DNA of 64,000 bases from Myotis daubentonii. Its lineage: Eukaryota > Chordata > Mammalia > Chiroptera > Vespertilionidae. The translations under genes and the position numbers were made by a program. The stretch's first letter is position 1; every line of letters begins with the position of its first letter. Positions 38,916 to 51,339 of this stretch are shown in pieces. The notes beneath the pieces are model-generated. The model had not been told where the DNA came from. It ran no database searches and saw only the letters and a list, made by a program, of their open reading frames with translations. Location: contig NC_081841.1 of the NCBI RefSeq assembly GCF_963259705.1, positions 34,499,358 through 34,563,357 of the forward strand, written 5' to 3'.

Positions 38916-39479
38916 CAAAATAGGAGTGTAACATTGAACTACATACAGCATCCACATTCCTAGGCACAAATTCACAACACCTCTCAAAAGATAAGGCATG
39001 TTCACAACATGCTTATGATATGGCACAATACAGAGTTAAAGCCATAAAAGTGGCTATAGATGTAAATATCACAATATCAGGAGGAGAAGTCTTTGGTCAG
39101 TATATTCTGGAAGCATACTGTAGAAAAGTTAATTTTAATTTGGAAATTAAGGGATGGGGAGGGCTTTAGGAAATCTATATGAAGGGATGATATATAAAGG
39201 AAGACACAGAAATATGAAGGCAAATACATACATGTAGACAGGAGGCACTAGATATAGTGTGTCAAGTCTCTCTGCCTGAACACACAGGGGCTAAAGCAGG
39301 TACAGACCCAGCCAGCAGAGTCCCTGAGAGAGCTAAGGACTTAGGCATCTCTTTTCTGAACCTATGGACATGGAAACAATAGGTAGTTATCACATTTAGG
39401 AGTGTCTCATTAGGTTGGTGGAGTAAGAATTTGGGGGCAGGAGTGTTGTTACAAATCATCTGAAACTGGATGATTTTCC

Positions 39480-40175
39480 CTCCACGTTTGTTTCAGAAAC
39501 CCTCTTGTCTGCATCGCCAACACCACTTAGAGTCCAAAGTCCAAGCCGCCATCTGCCTCTTGCCTGATCTCTGCAATCGCCTCCTTATTAGCTTGCCCAA
39601 ATTCATCCCTGCCTCTCTTAAATCTGATCCACATGCTAGAGCCACAAGTTTTATTCATTTAAAACTATTCAGTGGGTTTCTTATCACCCTTATTGTGACG
39701 ATTCAACTCTCTAACGTGGCCTATGAGGCTTAATGATCTGATGCCAACCCAACTCTACAGCCTAATCTGTACCCATTTTCCAGTCACTCTGTTCCAGCCA
39801 TGCTGGCCTTCTAATTTCAAGAACACAAATTCCCTCCCTCTCTCTTTGGAACCCTTGAACATGCTATTTCCTAGATCTCAAAAGGTTTTTCTCTTGTCCT
39901 CTTTACCTCATTAACCATCCTTCACATGTGACTTCATCATGGCAACCTCCTCTAACTGCCACCCACATGTATCATTTTCCTATAAATTGTATGTACTTCT
40001 CTAAAATACAGTTCCACAATTCTCAATCATAAGTTGTTTGCTTAAAGTTTATCTTCCCTAATAAACTTTAAATCTTTATGTACAAGGTGTGTGCCTGTTC
40101 CACACATCCCTCACTCTCTAGTAGTTACTATGGTATCTGGCTCAATAAATATTTGTTGCCACAAGTTTTATTCAA
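39480..40175 (+). mobile_element. L2-like 3' region, sense, near-complete 3' end
   Basis: It runs from 'ccaagccgccatctgcctct' (39541) through 'tgttccagccatgctggcct' (39790) to the 3' terminal 'ctcaataaatatttgttgcc' (40141), matching the order of the L2 3' region. ORFs at 39470-39914 lie inside it. Confidence 0.6.
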
Positions 40176-40643
40176 TGTTGATTATTGAGTAAATGAAGAG
40201 ATAAATCAAAAAGGGAGAGCCGAAATACAGAGTCAAGTGGATTGGGAACCAAGAAAAGTCAATTGATGAGGAGGTCTGAAGTAGATGGAAAAGGCAAGTC
40301 TAGAAGAATTCCCTGAAGCCTACCGGGTTCAGGTGTGAGCAGGGGCTTTGTATGCAATGCCCATGGCCTCTGGCATGAGCGTCCTGAGAAGAGCTGATAA
40401 GATTGATGTGTTTTAGACAGTTTGGGAGTCCTCTGGGAAATTGTGTTCAGCTTGAATCCAGATCAGAATCTACTTGTTCTCAATGGGAAGGTTTTAAGCA
40501 TGAGCCTGAAAAGATAGAAGATTTGGAGATAGACTGTAAGGCCTTTAAAAAACAGGCTTCAGACTCTCAGTCCCAGCCATGTGTAGTACTCAGGCACTTG
40601 GAATTTTTTGTGAAAATGGCTACATTATCTAAATAGCATGTCA

Positions 40644-40857
40644 AGTCCAGCCGGTGTAGCTCAGTTGTTGAACATCAACCTATGAGGCAGGAGGTCACGA
40701 TTTGATTCCCAGTCTGGGCACATGCCCAGGTTGCAGGCTCAATCCCCAGCGTGGGATGTGCAGGTGGCAGCCAATCTATGCTTCTCTCTCATCACTGATG
40801 TCTCTTTCTTCCTCTCTCTCTCTCCCTTTCTCTCTGAAATCAATAAAAATATATTTA

Positions 40858-40890
<33 letters not shown>
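40644..40890 (+). mobile_element. Ves SINE (diverged group) with (AAAT)n tail
   Basis: The head 'gtccagccggtgtagctcag' is followed by 'ggttgcaggctcaatcccca'. The tail has expanded into an AAAT microsatellite (about 40856-40893). The target duplication 'aaatagcatgtca' is at 40631-40643 and 40891-40903. Confidence 0.95.
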
Positions 40891-40892
<2 letters not shown>

Positions 40893-41089
40893 ATAGCATG
40901 TCAGGAAGATTGGCCTGACAGTGGTAAATAGAGCAGATTGTAAAGAGAAATCCTAGTGTGAAGAACTTTGCAATAGTTCAGAAATAGGCTGAAAATAGCC
41001 TGCTCTAGAGGGATAGAGTTGCATACATAAAGGGAAAAAACAGTGTCATTTTGAGGGCTGACTCCGTAGGACTTATACCTACCCTATTG

Positions 41090-41285
41090 TGATGGGTAAG
41101 AGCCCCGCTTTCAAAATCAGACCAGTTTGGGTTTAAGTCTGAGTTCCACCACTTAACCACACGTTCAATTTCTGTATCTGTATAAGGGGCAACGTTTGTG
41201 TCTACATCAGAGAATTCCTGGAAAGAATCAATACAAATAAAAATAAACTGCTCAGCACAGTCCCTGGCAACAGTAAACTATCAAT
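41090..41285 (+). mobile_element. MIR SINE, sense
   Basis: 'gatgggtaagagccccgctt', 'gtttgggtttaagtctgagt', 'tctgtatctgtataaggggc' and 'ctcagcacagtccctggcaa' occur in MIR order. Confidence 0.7.
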
Positions 41286-42719
41286 TACCGTCAACTATGC
41301 TTTCTAGCTGGGCCAGAGAAGGAAACAGTGATGCCAGGAGACTTACTTTGGGTGGGCATGTCTTCATGACACGAGCAAGTAGCCACCTATGGCAAAGAGT
41401 TAACGTTAAGTCTTGTTCTGGCTTCTGATCTGGATTCAAGCCAAGCACAGTCACCTCCGACTCCTTCAGAGACCTTCTTCGCAAACTGCCTAAGCCATTG
41501 CTAAGCTCACGCTTTCATAATGTCTTACCAATTGCCCCTTCCCTGCAATGCCGCCCCCTGGAAGGTATCCGAGGCCCTCCGTGGCTAACTACACCACTCC
41601 TCTCTTCCCAAGAGATGTCAGAAAGATTATGTTGAAAGCAAATGAAATGTTAAACTCGGTTTTTAAGAGTTAACCGAGAGTGATTATTTTTCCCCCTCCA
41701 AGGATAGGTAATAGCATCAGATTCTGAAATTAAGCACAGCAGGAAGAAAGAGGCTGCATAGATTTCACAGTATCGCAAGCCTCTGTAATAAAGCACTTAA
41801 AAATGCCTTGTACGGCTAATTCTTTACACAATCTCCTTTTATTTCCAAAGCAGTGTGCGGGGCTTGAGCCATGCGAGACTCGCATTGATGTTAACATGAC
41901 ACTGCTTGAATTACAGCCGTTTTTCTACTGAAACTCCTGTTACGTTTAGAATCACTTTTTACCTTTTTATTCTCCTAATACATTTTCCAGCCTGACTTTC
42001 CAGATCAAATGAATGGTTGCCTCTTCTAACAATGCTGAACCCACCTTTGCAGTCATTACCTTTAGTGAAACATCCTGGCCCTCAAGCAATAACCAGGCCT
42101 TGAGCTAGCGGGGGAGCCTGCCTATGTAAAGGTCCTGGATCACTGGTCACTCTGGGAATGGGACGTAAAGGAGGACAACTCTCTTAGTCTGCGTTCAATT
42201 TCCCACCTGCCCTCCACCCCCAGGCCCAAGTCAATCCTTTTTATTCGCCCACTGAACTCTCCAGCCAATGCTTATTAAATCGTTAATATCGGCCAGGCAC
42301 TGTACTAGGCACCATGGTGGATTTGCAAAACAGTAAAATGAAAGTGTCCTTAGCAGCAAAGCTAATTCAGAATCTCTGCCTCCAGGGAGAACATGTTTCT
42401 TTAAGTAAAGTTTAAGCAACATGCCGCTGTGTGTTGTATAAATACTTTTTGGTTAATGAATGGATTGTGGAGACTTGATAATAATAACCGAGGTTTAGAA
42501 ATCACAGGTCAGGCATCATTGTCAGTGATGACATCTCTCTCACCCATCCCTCCTATTTCCTGTGAAAGCAAGGCAGGCAGGGTTAGTGCCCCATTTTATG
42601 GATAGCAACTCACACCAGTATCTTGACCACTTTTTTTTTTTTTAATGAAAAGTACAAATGAAAAGTCACAAAGACTGAAATCCAGGCAATGATTTTCCTG
42701 TTCATTAGCTGAGGAAAAT

Positions 42720-42880
42720 AAGCAAGCTTATCACCCATTGGAGTTTGTCTGCCCACCTGTGAAAAGGAGCTAATACCCACCTAATTGGAGGGCTGTGAGG
42801 ATTAAATAACATTTTCCCTATAAAGCACCTAGCACAGTGCCTGGAACACAGTCAAATGCTCAATTGCAGTTCGTTTTACC
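42720..42880 (+). mobile_element. MIR SINE 3' half, sense
   Basis: 'gggctgtgaggattaaataa' (42790) and 'agcacagtgcctggaacaca' (42831) are the MIR 3' half. Confidence 0.7.
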
Positions 42881-42925
42881 AGGTATCCATCATGCAGGGC
42901 TGCTCTGAATCAAAACGGAACTTGG

Positions 42926-43137
42926 GCCCAACCAGCATGGCTCAGTGGTTGAGCATCGACCTATGAACCTGGAGGTCATGGTTCAATTTGCAATCAGGAC
43001 ACATGCCAGGTTGCAGGCTTGATGCCCAGTGTGGGAGATGCAGAAGGCAGCCAATCAATGATTCTCTCACATCACTAGTGTTTCTATCTCTCTCTCCCTC
43101 TCCCTTCCTCTCTGAAATCAATAAAAACATTTTTAAT
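42926..43137 (+). mobile_element. Ves SINE (diverged group)
   Basis: The head 'gcccaaccagcatggctcag' and the body 'aggttgcaggcttgatgccc' are followed by a 'caataaaaacatttt' tail. The imperfect target duplication is ggaacttgg (42917-42925) and ggagcttgg (43138-43146). Confidence 0.94.
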
Positions 43138-43146
43138 GGAGCTTGG

Positions 43147-45209
43147 TATGCAAGATATGTTGGCTTGGCAATCATTTATTCAGTCACTGCCCTGTTCCAG
43201 GCATCATAATTGTTCTGGGATACAACCCGGTACCCTCAGCCAGCTTACCTTCCACATGTTTTGTCACCCTGTGGTTACCCCTTTTCAAATCATGCAGCAA
43301 TGCATTTCACACCCCTTTCCCTTCTCACTTCATCCAGGGAGATTAACACAATGCAGCATGGTCAATGGTGCCATGAGAATCAAGACCTCATGGTAACAGA
43401 AAGCTTTAATACGGCACAATAAATGGTGATAAGGAAAGGGAAGAAGGGAGAGAAGAACATTGGGGGGGCGGGGGACTGAGAAAGTTCTTAGAAATAAATA
43501 CTGGGCCCATTAAGTTTCTTTACACCCTGATAGCTTTATTTACTTTTGTTTAGTGTGCATTAAAATGATCACTTGTTTCCTGACTTAAAATAGAAAAGAC
43601 ACTACTATTCTACTAGTAGGGAAGGTATGATGGAGATGAGAGTGGAGTGATGTAAAGAAAAGCCAAGAGACAGTTGTAAGAAGTAGTATGCACTTGTTCG
43701 AAAGCAGTGCCCAGTGCAAGAGTGAATGAGACTGGTTGAGCCAGATACATATGATACTCTGCCAATACTGCATAGTAACACCAAACATCGCAGGAACATG
43801 CAGGCTGCTACCACACGTCAAACTCCAGCTTCCATCAGCCACGGGTTACACCAGGAGATCTTGGCAGGCATCAGGTTTGAGGGCAGGCCTTAACCCAGAA
43901 TAGGAATGGAACAGCAACCACTGTCCAGAGTGTAAAGCCTGGCTCAGCAAAGAATTAAATCAGAAGTTTAGTGAGATGGCATCTAAACAACATGCCATCA
44001 GAAGTACTAATTTTTTCTCACAACTGTTAGGTTTGTCAGCCTTTTTAACTAGAGACATTGAAGTAACCAGCGTTCAGTATTTGAGGAAAACTATGCCAGA
44101 AGCCTCACAGTAAGCCGTCTTTATCCTGGGCACAGATTCCCCAGAGGGGTCACTTGTCTGAGGAATGTGTCAAAAATTAGCTCTCTTTTCCTGTCTCCCA
44201 TCCTCTTTGGATTTTGAAGTTGTCCCCGGGCCAGTTTCCCACAGAGTGCAACATACAGAACCACCTAAAAAGCAGAGGCAAAATACCAGTGGTCTCATGA
44301 CTCCCACTTGAAACTGACATACTAAGGCAATGTCTTATATCAAAAAAAAAAAAAAAAAAAGCTCCCTCCTCTACAGAAGAATTGCTCTCCATTAAGTCAC
44401 TGAGAATCAGTCTGACTAGGTCTAAATGGCATGGTCTTCATCCTCTACTGCAACCCCCCCTTCCCCCCCCCCCCCGCGCATGCAGCCCCACCCCCCAAAA
44501 TAGCAACAATTCAATTCTCAGTCCAATAACGTCTTTTCTCAGATGTTGTTTTCCCAGTGGGTAGAAGAATGAACTTGCTGCAATGCCACCAGCTCCTCTA
44601 CAGTTTCTTTTAATTTAAAGTTACAACAGGAGGGAAGAAAAGAGACTTTCTATTAAGGGACAACTCCCTGAAGGGTCTCTTAGCTGACAAGCGAAGGACT
44701 AGTCATGGCAGTGATCAAATCTAAAGCAACAAAGTGCTAGTGGCTCTGTGACTCATCACAGCAGGCGCTCGCGCTGAGGGCCACTTGAGTTCAGTGCTTT
44801 GTGGTGCGGCAAGTTGGTTTAGGAACAGTAACATAAGGGAGCAAAGACTCACAAGGTGTTTGAGGCTCGAGATAAAATGCAGACTTACAGTGCAAGTTCC
44901 TTCTCAACTGAATAGGGAGCCTGAAGGGGTAAGGAAATGAAGAGAGGGTTCTGTCTACCTCGTACTTTAAGGCAATTTACCTGAAGACGGTCAAGGTCAG
45001 TTGGTCTATCTGTCGTAGGGTTTACAACCGGCTGAAATTAAGGATTGAAGCATGAGAAATTAACAGTGCTATTTATTAAAAGGCAAACATTGGGGATGTC
45101 TGCTTGCTTGCATAAACGATGCCTTCTAATTACATGAAATACCAGTTGTTTAAACATAGTTATGATCACCTGATACAATTCAGCTATACCTCTCTGTTGC
45201 AATGTATGA
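43147..45209. other. Unique DNA, no supported gene
   Basis: Short ORFs only. A run of A lies at 44342-44360 and runs of C at 44454-44475. No RNA gene or young repeat is recognised. Confidence 0.4.
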
Positions 45210-45390
45210 GGACATTAAAGAGAGTCAATATATATTGAACATTTCTTCTATACCATGCTTGGTACTATAGATTTACATATACTCTCATATAACCTCATTT
45301 AATCTTGACTAGGACTCTGTGAGGTGATACTAGCATTATGCTCATTTTACAATGAAGGCAAATAAAGCATCAAAGTGCTCAAAAAGGCCA
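45210..45390 (-). mobile_element. MIR SINE, antisense
   Basis: 'ccatgcttggtactatagat', 'aacctcatttaatcttgact' and 'tgctcattttacaatgaagg' follow the antisense MIR order. Confidence 0.62.
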
Positions 45391-45541
45391 GGTCTTTTTT
45401 TCAGTGGTAGGTCCACCTGACCAGAGTGATTGCTGCTAATCCCCGGGCAATACTGCCAAACCACAGCTACTCCACTCAGATCTCCTGTTGCAAGAACATA
45501 ATGGACTCAGTGCCCCAGTGGCTGCCCCTATGTCTCTAGCA

Positions 45542-45855
45542 TAGTGGTTCTCAACCTTCCTAATGCCGCAACCCTTTAATACGGTTCCTCATGTTGTGGT
45601 GACCCCCAACCATAAAGATATTTTCATTGCTACTGCCTAACTGTAATGTTGCTACTGTTATGAATAGTAATGTAAATATCTGATATGCAGGATGTATTTT
45701 CATTGTTACAAATTGAACATAATGAAAGCATAGTGATTAATCACAAAAACAACATGTAATTATATATGTGTTTTCCGATGGTCTTAGGCGAGCGACCCCT
45801 GTGAAAGGGTCCTTCGACCCCCAAAGGGTTGCGACCCACAGGTTGAGAACCGCTG
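45542..45855. mobile_element. Non-autonomous hAT transposon (bat nhAT MITE), copy 2
   Basis: It has the same internal sequence as the copy at 15752-16060. The ends are 'tagtggttctcaacct' and 'aggttgagaaccgctg', and the 8-bp target duplication 'ctctagca' is at 45534-45541 and 45856-45863. There is no transposase. Confidence 0.97.
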
Positions 45856-45863
45856 CTCTAGCA

Positions 45864-48800
45864 TCATTTGTGCACCAAGGCCATGCTTCCAGGGTTCGCT
45901 CCTAGCCAATGACTGAGCACAGCAAAGGGAAACACACATTTCCCCACAAAGATATATCTGTGTCGATGTGCAAAAACAATAAACACCCACCTACCCTGAT
46001 TTTTTCCCCCGGACTGGAGATTAAGGATACGCTGTATTTTTGCCTAATTTCCCGGCCTCTAGGTTCATATTGAATTCAAGGTTCATGAGGAATACAATTA
46101 CAAAAAGAAAAGAAAAGAAAAGAAAAAAGCAATCCATTTCTTGGGAACAGAGGACTCCTCCAATGCCTGTCTCTCATCTGCCCAACCAAACTTTTCTTGG
46201 TCTGTGCTATAGTCAGTTTCTTCCTACCATCTCTGTTTTCCCTTCTATCTCTCCTTGCATAAATGTCAAACCTGGATCACTGGCAAAAGACTTCCCCAGC
46301 CTTCTCCTGCTCCCTCCCCCAATAAGCTTCTCACATGTCTAATTCCATTTTGGCATCTGCTAATTAATTACAAAATTAATAAAAACAACTACATCATTTA
46401 TGTGTGTTTTAAAAGCCTTTCCTTTACCTTTGGTCAGTGTACATACAGAGAAATTCTATCATTGGGAAGAGAAAATAACCCCTAATTTCTCCATGTTATT
46501 ACTATACCTCATCTTTTCCAACTGGCAATGGTATATTATTGTGCCTTTCTCTTGTACCCAATTTAAACAAATAAACACACCTGTGAAATTGAAGGAACTG
46601 TTGACTCCATAGGGCAAAATATTGCAAAGTCAGATTTATTTCTTTTTCCAAGTGGAATTTCTCTCTAGCCACATGTACTATAACTTAATATAACCAAGAG
46701 GTGGATAATAATCAATGGATAAAATGACCAAAAAAGTTTTTCACTAGATTATATCTGTAATGAGAAATCAAAAAGGACAACAGAAGAGAGATCTACAATT
46801 AGTTCCTAAATTTTTTTGTTTGCCTTTACCTATTATGTAGTAATTAAAATGTTAATTACTAAAGGAAGATTTATATGACTAAAAGGTAAAATTCACACTT
46901 GCACCAAATACAGCATCTTAATATAACCACGTCAGAGATCATGTACAGATATTAACGGAATCACCATTTTAAAGTGTTGATCTCAGCCTCAAGAAAGTGA
47001 TATATTTTCCTCCTCAGACTCAAATAAGTTCAAAGCAAGTAGAAAATGAGGCTTCAAAGATTATTAATGATTAAAAAGACTCGATTGGAGGAGAGAAGAG
47101 TGCAGCTAACATTTACTGAGCACCTCGTACAGGGGAGACCCTATTCCAGGAATTTGACAGGTATCCAGTGTAATTCATGCATAGCCCCGTAAGGAAAAGT
47201 GTTATAATCCCCAGCTTTAGCGATTAAGAAAAGGGGCAGGGCACTGAATGTTCAAAACTCCAAGTCATGAAAGAATTATAGATAGGCATAACTGAGACAC
47301 TCCGAAAGCTAGTGGGACCACCTCTTCCACATGCTGGTGCCTCCCTGAACTCCCTGCCTCCAAGCCTTCCTTGGTGCTGTAGTGACAATGCAATGCCTGA
47401 GCCTCCAGGAAACATCACCTGGAGGTCCCACCAGCGCCCTCCCATCCTGTTGACCATTGCACTGTCTGTCCCCTTTGGACACGTGGTACCACAAAATCAT
47501 GAAGCTTAAGTCAATGATGAGTAACTAAAGGCAGCAAAGATATAATCAGTTTTAAAACATTAACTAATAAAGAATGAATGGTCCTATACCTGTACAAATC
47601 AATACCACTACCATGGCCACTCCTGGAAATACATTTTTTTCTGAATTTTTTACTTTTTAAGTCTCAATTTTTAAAGGGTGGTTAACTTCAATGTATTCTT
47701 TAAATGCATTCATTTTGCCTCTAACTTTGTCAATATGCTGCCCCTCCTGAATGTCATCCTTACCTGTAAGTGGAGTAATCACTTGCCTATAAGGTCTGAT
47801 CTGAGTGGTACTGAGAAAAATCCCAATGTTTGTAAATATTTCTTCTTGGCAGCTACACTTGATACTTGTAATCCCCACAAGTCTTTCCCTAAGTAATTAA
47901 ATGGTCATAATAAACTGCAATAATAACAGTAATAATAATAACTCCTGGAGAATTAAACCATAATAAGCTATTAATACCTAGGAATTAATTAATTTCTGAG
48001 TCAGAGGGTACACTGGGCAAATGGGGCAGACATTCAGAAGGGTCCATCAAAGCAAACTGGGCTGTTATCAAGGGCCCATCCTAAGTTCAGGCCCCTGATT
48101 GGGGAGCATTCAAAAGCACCCATGTAGGCAGCTAAATGGGGAGAGGTTTGGAGTAAACAACCCAAAAAGCATATTCCCCTTAATTTTAAAGACAAGGATA
48201 TTAAATATAGTAAAGTTCATTAAACAGTACCACTCAAATGTCCCAATATGGGCCACCTGAAAATGACCAAAAGTGCCTTAGTGTCTGCCCTACTCCTGAG
48301 CTTAAGTGCCCCACTTCTTCCCTTTAAATAAATAAATTCATTCTTTTTAAGCAAAAGATTAGATCCTTGCTTCATATTCTTAAAATGTCATTTTACTCTT
48401 CTATTAAGAACATCTTCTAGGTTTAATTGAAGATCAATTAAACTTCCCTACCTCTAAATTCCTTCTCCTAAATATTAGATATGAGTAATTATGTTTCATC
48501 ACACACAGAAAAAAAAAAAGCAAAGACCCAACGCACATTTGAGAATAATTTACCATTCCCACTCTCCCAAATGGGAATTGGAATAACAAGACTGATCATA
48601 ATTGGATTAAGAACTATAATTCTTTAATTCATTCACCAAATTGAGGCATTTGGAATCATTTATTTACAGAGCTGTTTAGACAGTTTTGTGTAATGTTTTT
48701 TAAGATAAACCAAAATGCCTTTCTGAAAGAAGTTTCAGAGCCCAAATCATTAACATATGAACACCAAATGTAGACAATTTACATATGGGTGCTTTAAAAC

Positions 48801-50644
48801 AATGTTTGCAACAAAAATTGGACTTTTATTTTATTAACTGCAAATCTAAGTTCAGGATATAGTTTATTTGAAACAGCCAAGAACTTTCTTCACCCTTAAG
48901 ATAAATCTACATTTCACAGGCTAAAAATTGTGATGAGTGCGTGGGGAATGTATTGACTTTCAGGCCTAGACATATAAGTTTTCCAGGTTACTCTCAAAAC
49001 TCTAATTATAGCCTTCTCTACCACTGGAGGTGATTAGATATTGGGTGAATCATCCAGGTATTCCAATCAATCATATCCAACAATTTTACCTGCTGGAAAT
49101 CTAAACAGTGTTCAGCATTGGAACTCTAAATTATTTGAAATCTAGTGCATTTTAGATTACTAAAAACAAGTTTTATCCTGCCCGATATACTACTTTTTTT
49201 ATTTAATGTGAACATGCCTTCAAGATAATGATTGCCTATCACTCATAAAAGAACAGAGCTTTTTCAAGAAGACAGTATATTCTTTTAATCTTTACATCAC
49301 ATTTTTCATTTGCTTTATAGAAAAAAAATTGTTCAAACATTCAAATTCATTCTTTTAACTGGAAAATGAAATTTTAAACTCTCCCTATAGCTTATGCGTT
49401 ATCCCCACCAATGTCAAAAAAAAAGAAGCCATCACTCCTGAATATAAACTTCACTTTTTTGTTCTTAGTATTCACTCCATATACTCCACAGATAAAATCT
49501 TTATAAGCATATATTCATTTTTTCCTTTTAACACCACCATGTGTCAGTCTAAACAGGATGTGCATTTACATGTATAGCACTAAGTTAACTTGAAATAACC
49601 ACTGGATCTCAAATGCCCAGTTATTTACCAAATACCTTTGAAAGTTTTGAATCCTGTATACAACATACCATTCAACCAGAACTGTTTAAGCTCAACAACC
49701 AAACTGGTACAGGGTTTCTTTATTAAGAGTTGAAGTTCTTTTTTTTTTCCATATATTAAGTGTTTACTCTTTCAAGTCTATGTCAGATTGGTTCATTACC
49801 ACTCATTCAAAAAGGCTACAAAAAGGGGATTTTAAAAAAAACAAACCCACAAGCAAATAAGAACCTCTATTCATTTTTCATGTATATGGTTGTTAGAAGA
49901 CCACTGGAAAGAAAAGGAGGGAAAAAAAAGAATTTCAAGCGAGTAAGCTAGTATATAATTAACACAAATAACTAAATAATTATGCACATCCCTTCCCACC
50001 CCCACAAGTAAATGTTTTTAAACAACTCATCTGATGAAAGATCCACCTTTTAGGCAAACAAAAGCAATCCCTACCAGTTTAAGGATTTCAAGCTGTATTG
50101 CATCAGTTTTAAGTGATGCTTATGATTTTTATCTTGTATAGTTCTGAGGAGTAAACAGTTGATGACATAATTAGCAGGAGAACTTTGCACAATGCCTGAC
50201 AGAACTCTCAGTGTAAGTGCTTGTGATTTTAAATCATTGTGGCTGACTGTACTTAGGCTTTAGCCTGGGAGCTATATTTAAATCAGGAAGAAGCACCCCC
50301 AGAAACTTTGTCCCAAGTGTCTGCATCTGAAACCAGATTCCTCCCCTATCACAGTGAACAGCAGTTCACAATCCAGCTGAGTTCTTTCAAAATTAGATCA
50401 AAATTCAGCAGTTGTGTAAAAGACCCTAAGAAATCGTTCTCCTTTTATATTTTATAAAAGCCAAACTTAAAAAAAAAAAAACACACATTTCCATTTCCGT
50501 ATACTTTAAAACCATCTGGTCCTTAACCGAATCACTCTTGGCAATCGAGCCTCAGTCCTGTAATCCTGATCAAAAATTCTGCTCTGGTTTTCCTGATTGA
50601 AATGTCCAGTGCCTCTGAATCTCCCACGCGCCTACTTCATTGGC

Positions 50645-50649
<5 letters not shown>
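45864..50649. other. Unique AT-rich DNA with a MIR copy
   Basis: A MIR antisense copy is likely at 47095-47310 ('aacatttactgagcacctcg' at 47109). An AAAAG tract lies at about 46103-46128. No gene, RNA or young transposon is recognised. Confidence 0.42.

Positions 50650-50692
<43 letters not shown>
50650..50692. repeat. (GT)n microsatellite
   Basis: About twenty-one GT units. The VCVCVC stretch of the 85-codon ORF spanning it is its translation. Confidence 0.98.
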
Positions 50693-50693
<1 letters not shown>

Positions 50694-51339
50694 GTTGTGG
50701 TGTTGGGTTTTTTTTCTTTTTAGGATACTAGGGAACATTATTTATGAGCATCAAAGAAACAAATCACTCTGTCGAGTCCCTTTGCAGATTCCCACACTTA
50801 TTACCCAAAATCCCACAGATTTCCCTTGGTCTTGCCCTGGGCTCAAAGAGCTGAGCTGAGCCTGCAGGCAGCCTCTGGGGAAATGGGCTCAAGCCTTTCT
50901 GGACAAGGACTTCGGATATCTGGATATTGGGACGCTCTCGACTGAGACAGCACAAATTCCTGAACTTTTCTAAGGAAGTACAGTTGACTGCCACCCAGAG
51001 CGGCTGGGTGGGCTGCCCCTGACAGTCTCACCCTGCATAGTCACAGAAGTTCTCATTTTTGATCTGTGGTAGTTGAGAAGGAAAGACATGGAAATGGACT
51101 CACATTCACCACACTCAGATCTGACCCCCGGGGGCCAGCTCTTGGGATTTCACCAGGGTCAAACTGTTCATTAATATATTCGTTTGCAAAGTGTAAGGGA
51201 AATTACTACTAAAATATGTAAATAATGCTTCGTGTGCATCTGGTGACAGCAGATCAAAGGGCAAGAAACTGCTGCGATCAATGGAAACATTTCCAACTCC
51301 AGTTTGATCTAAACTCCTATAACCTCTTTTCTCTGCTCA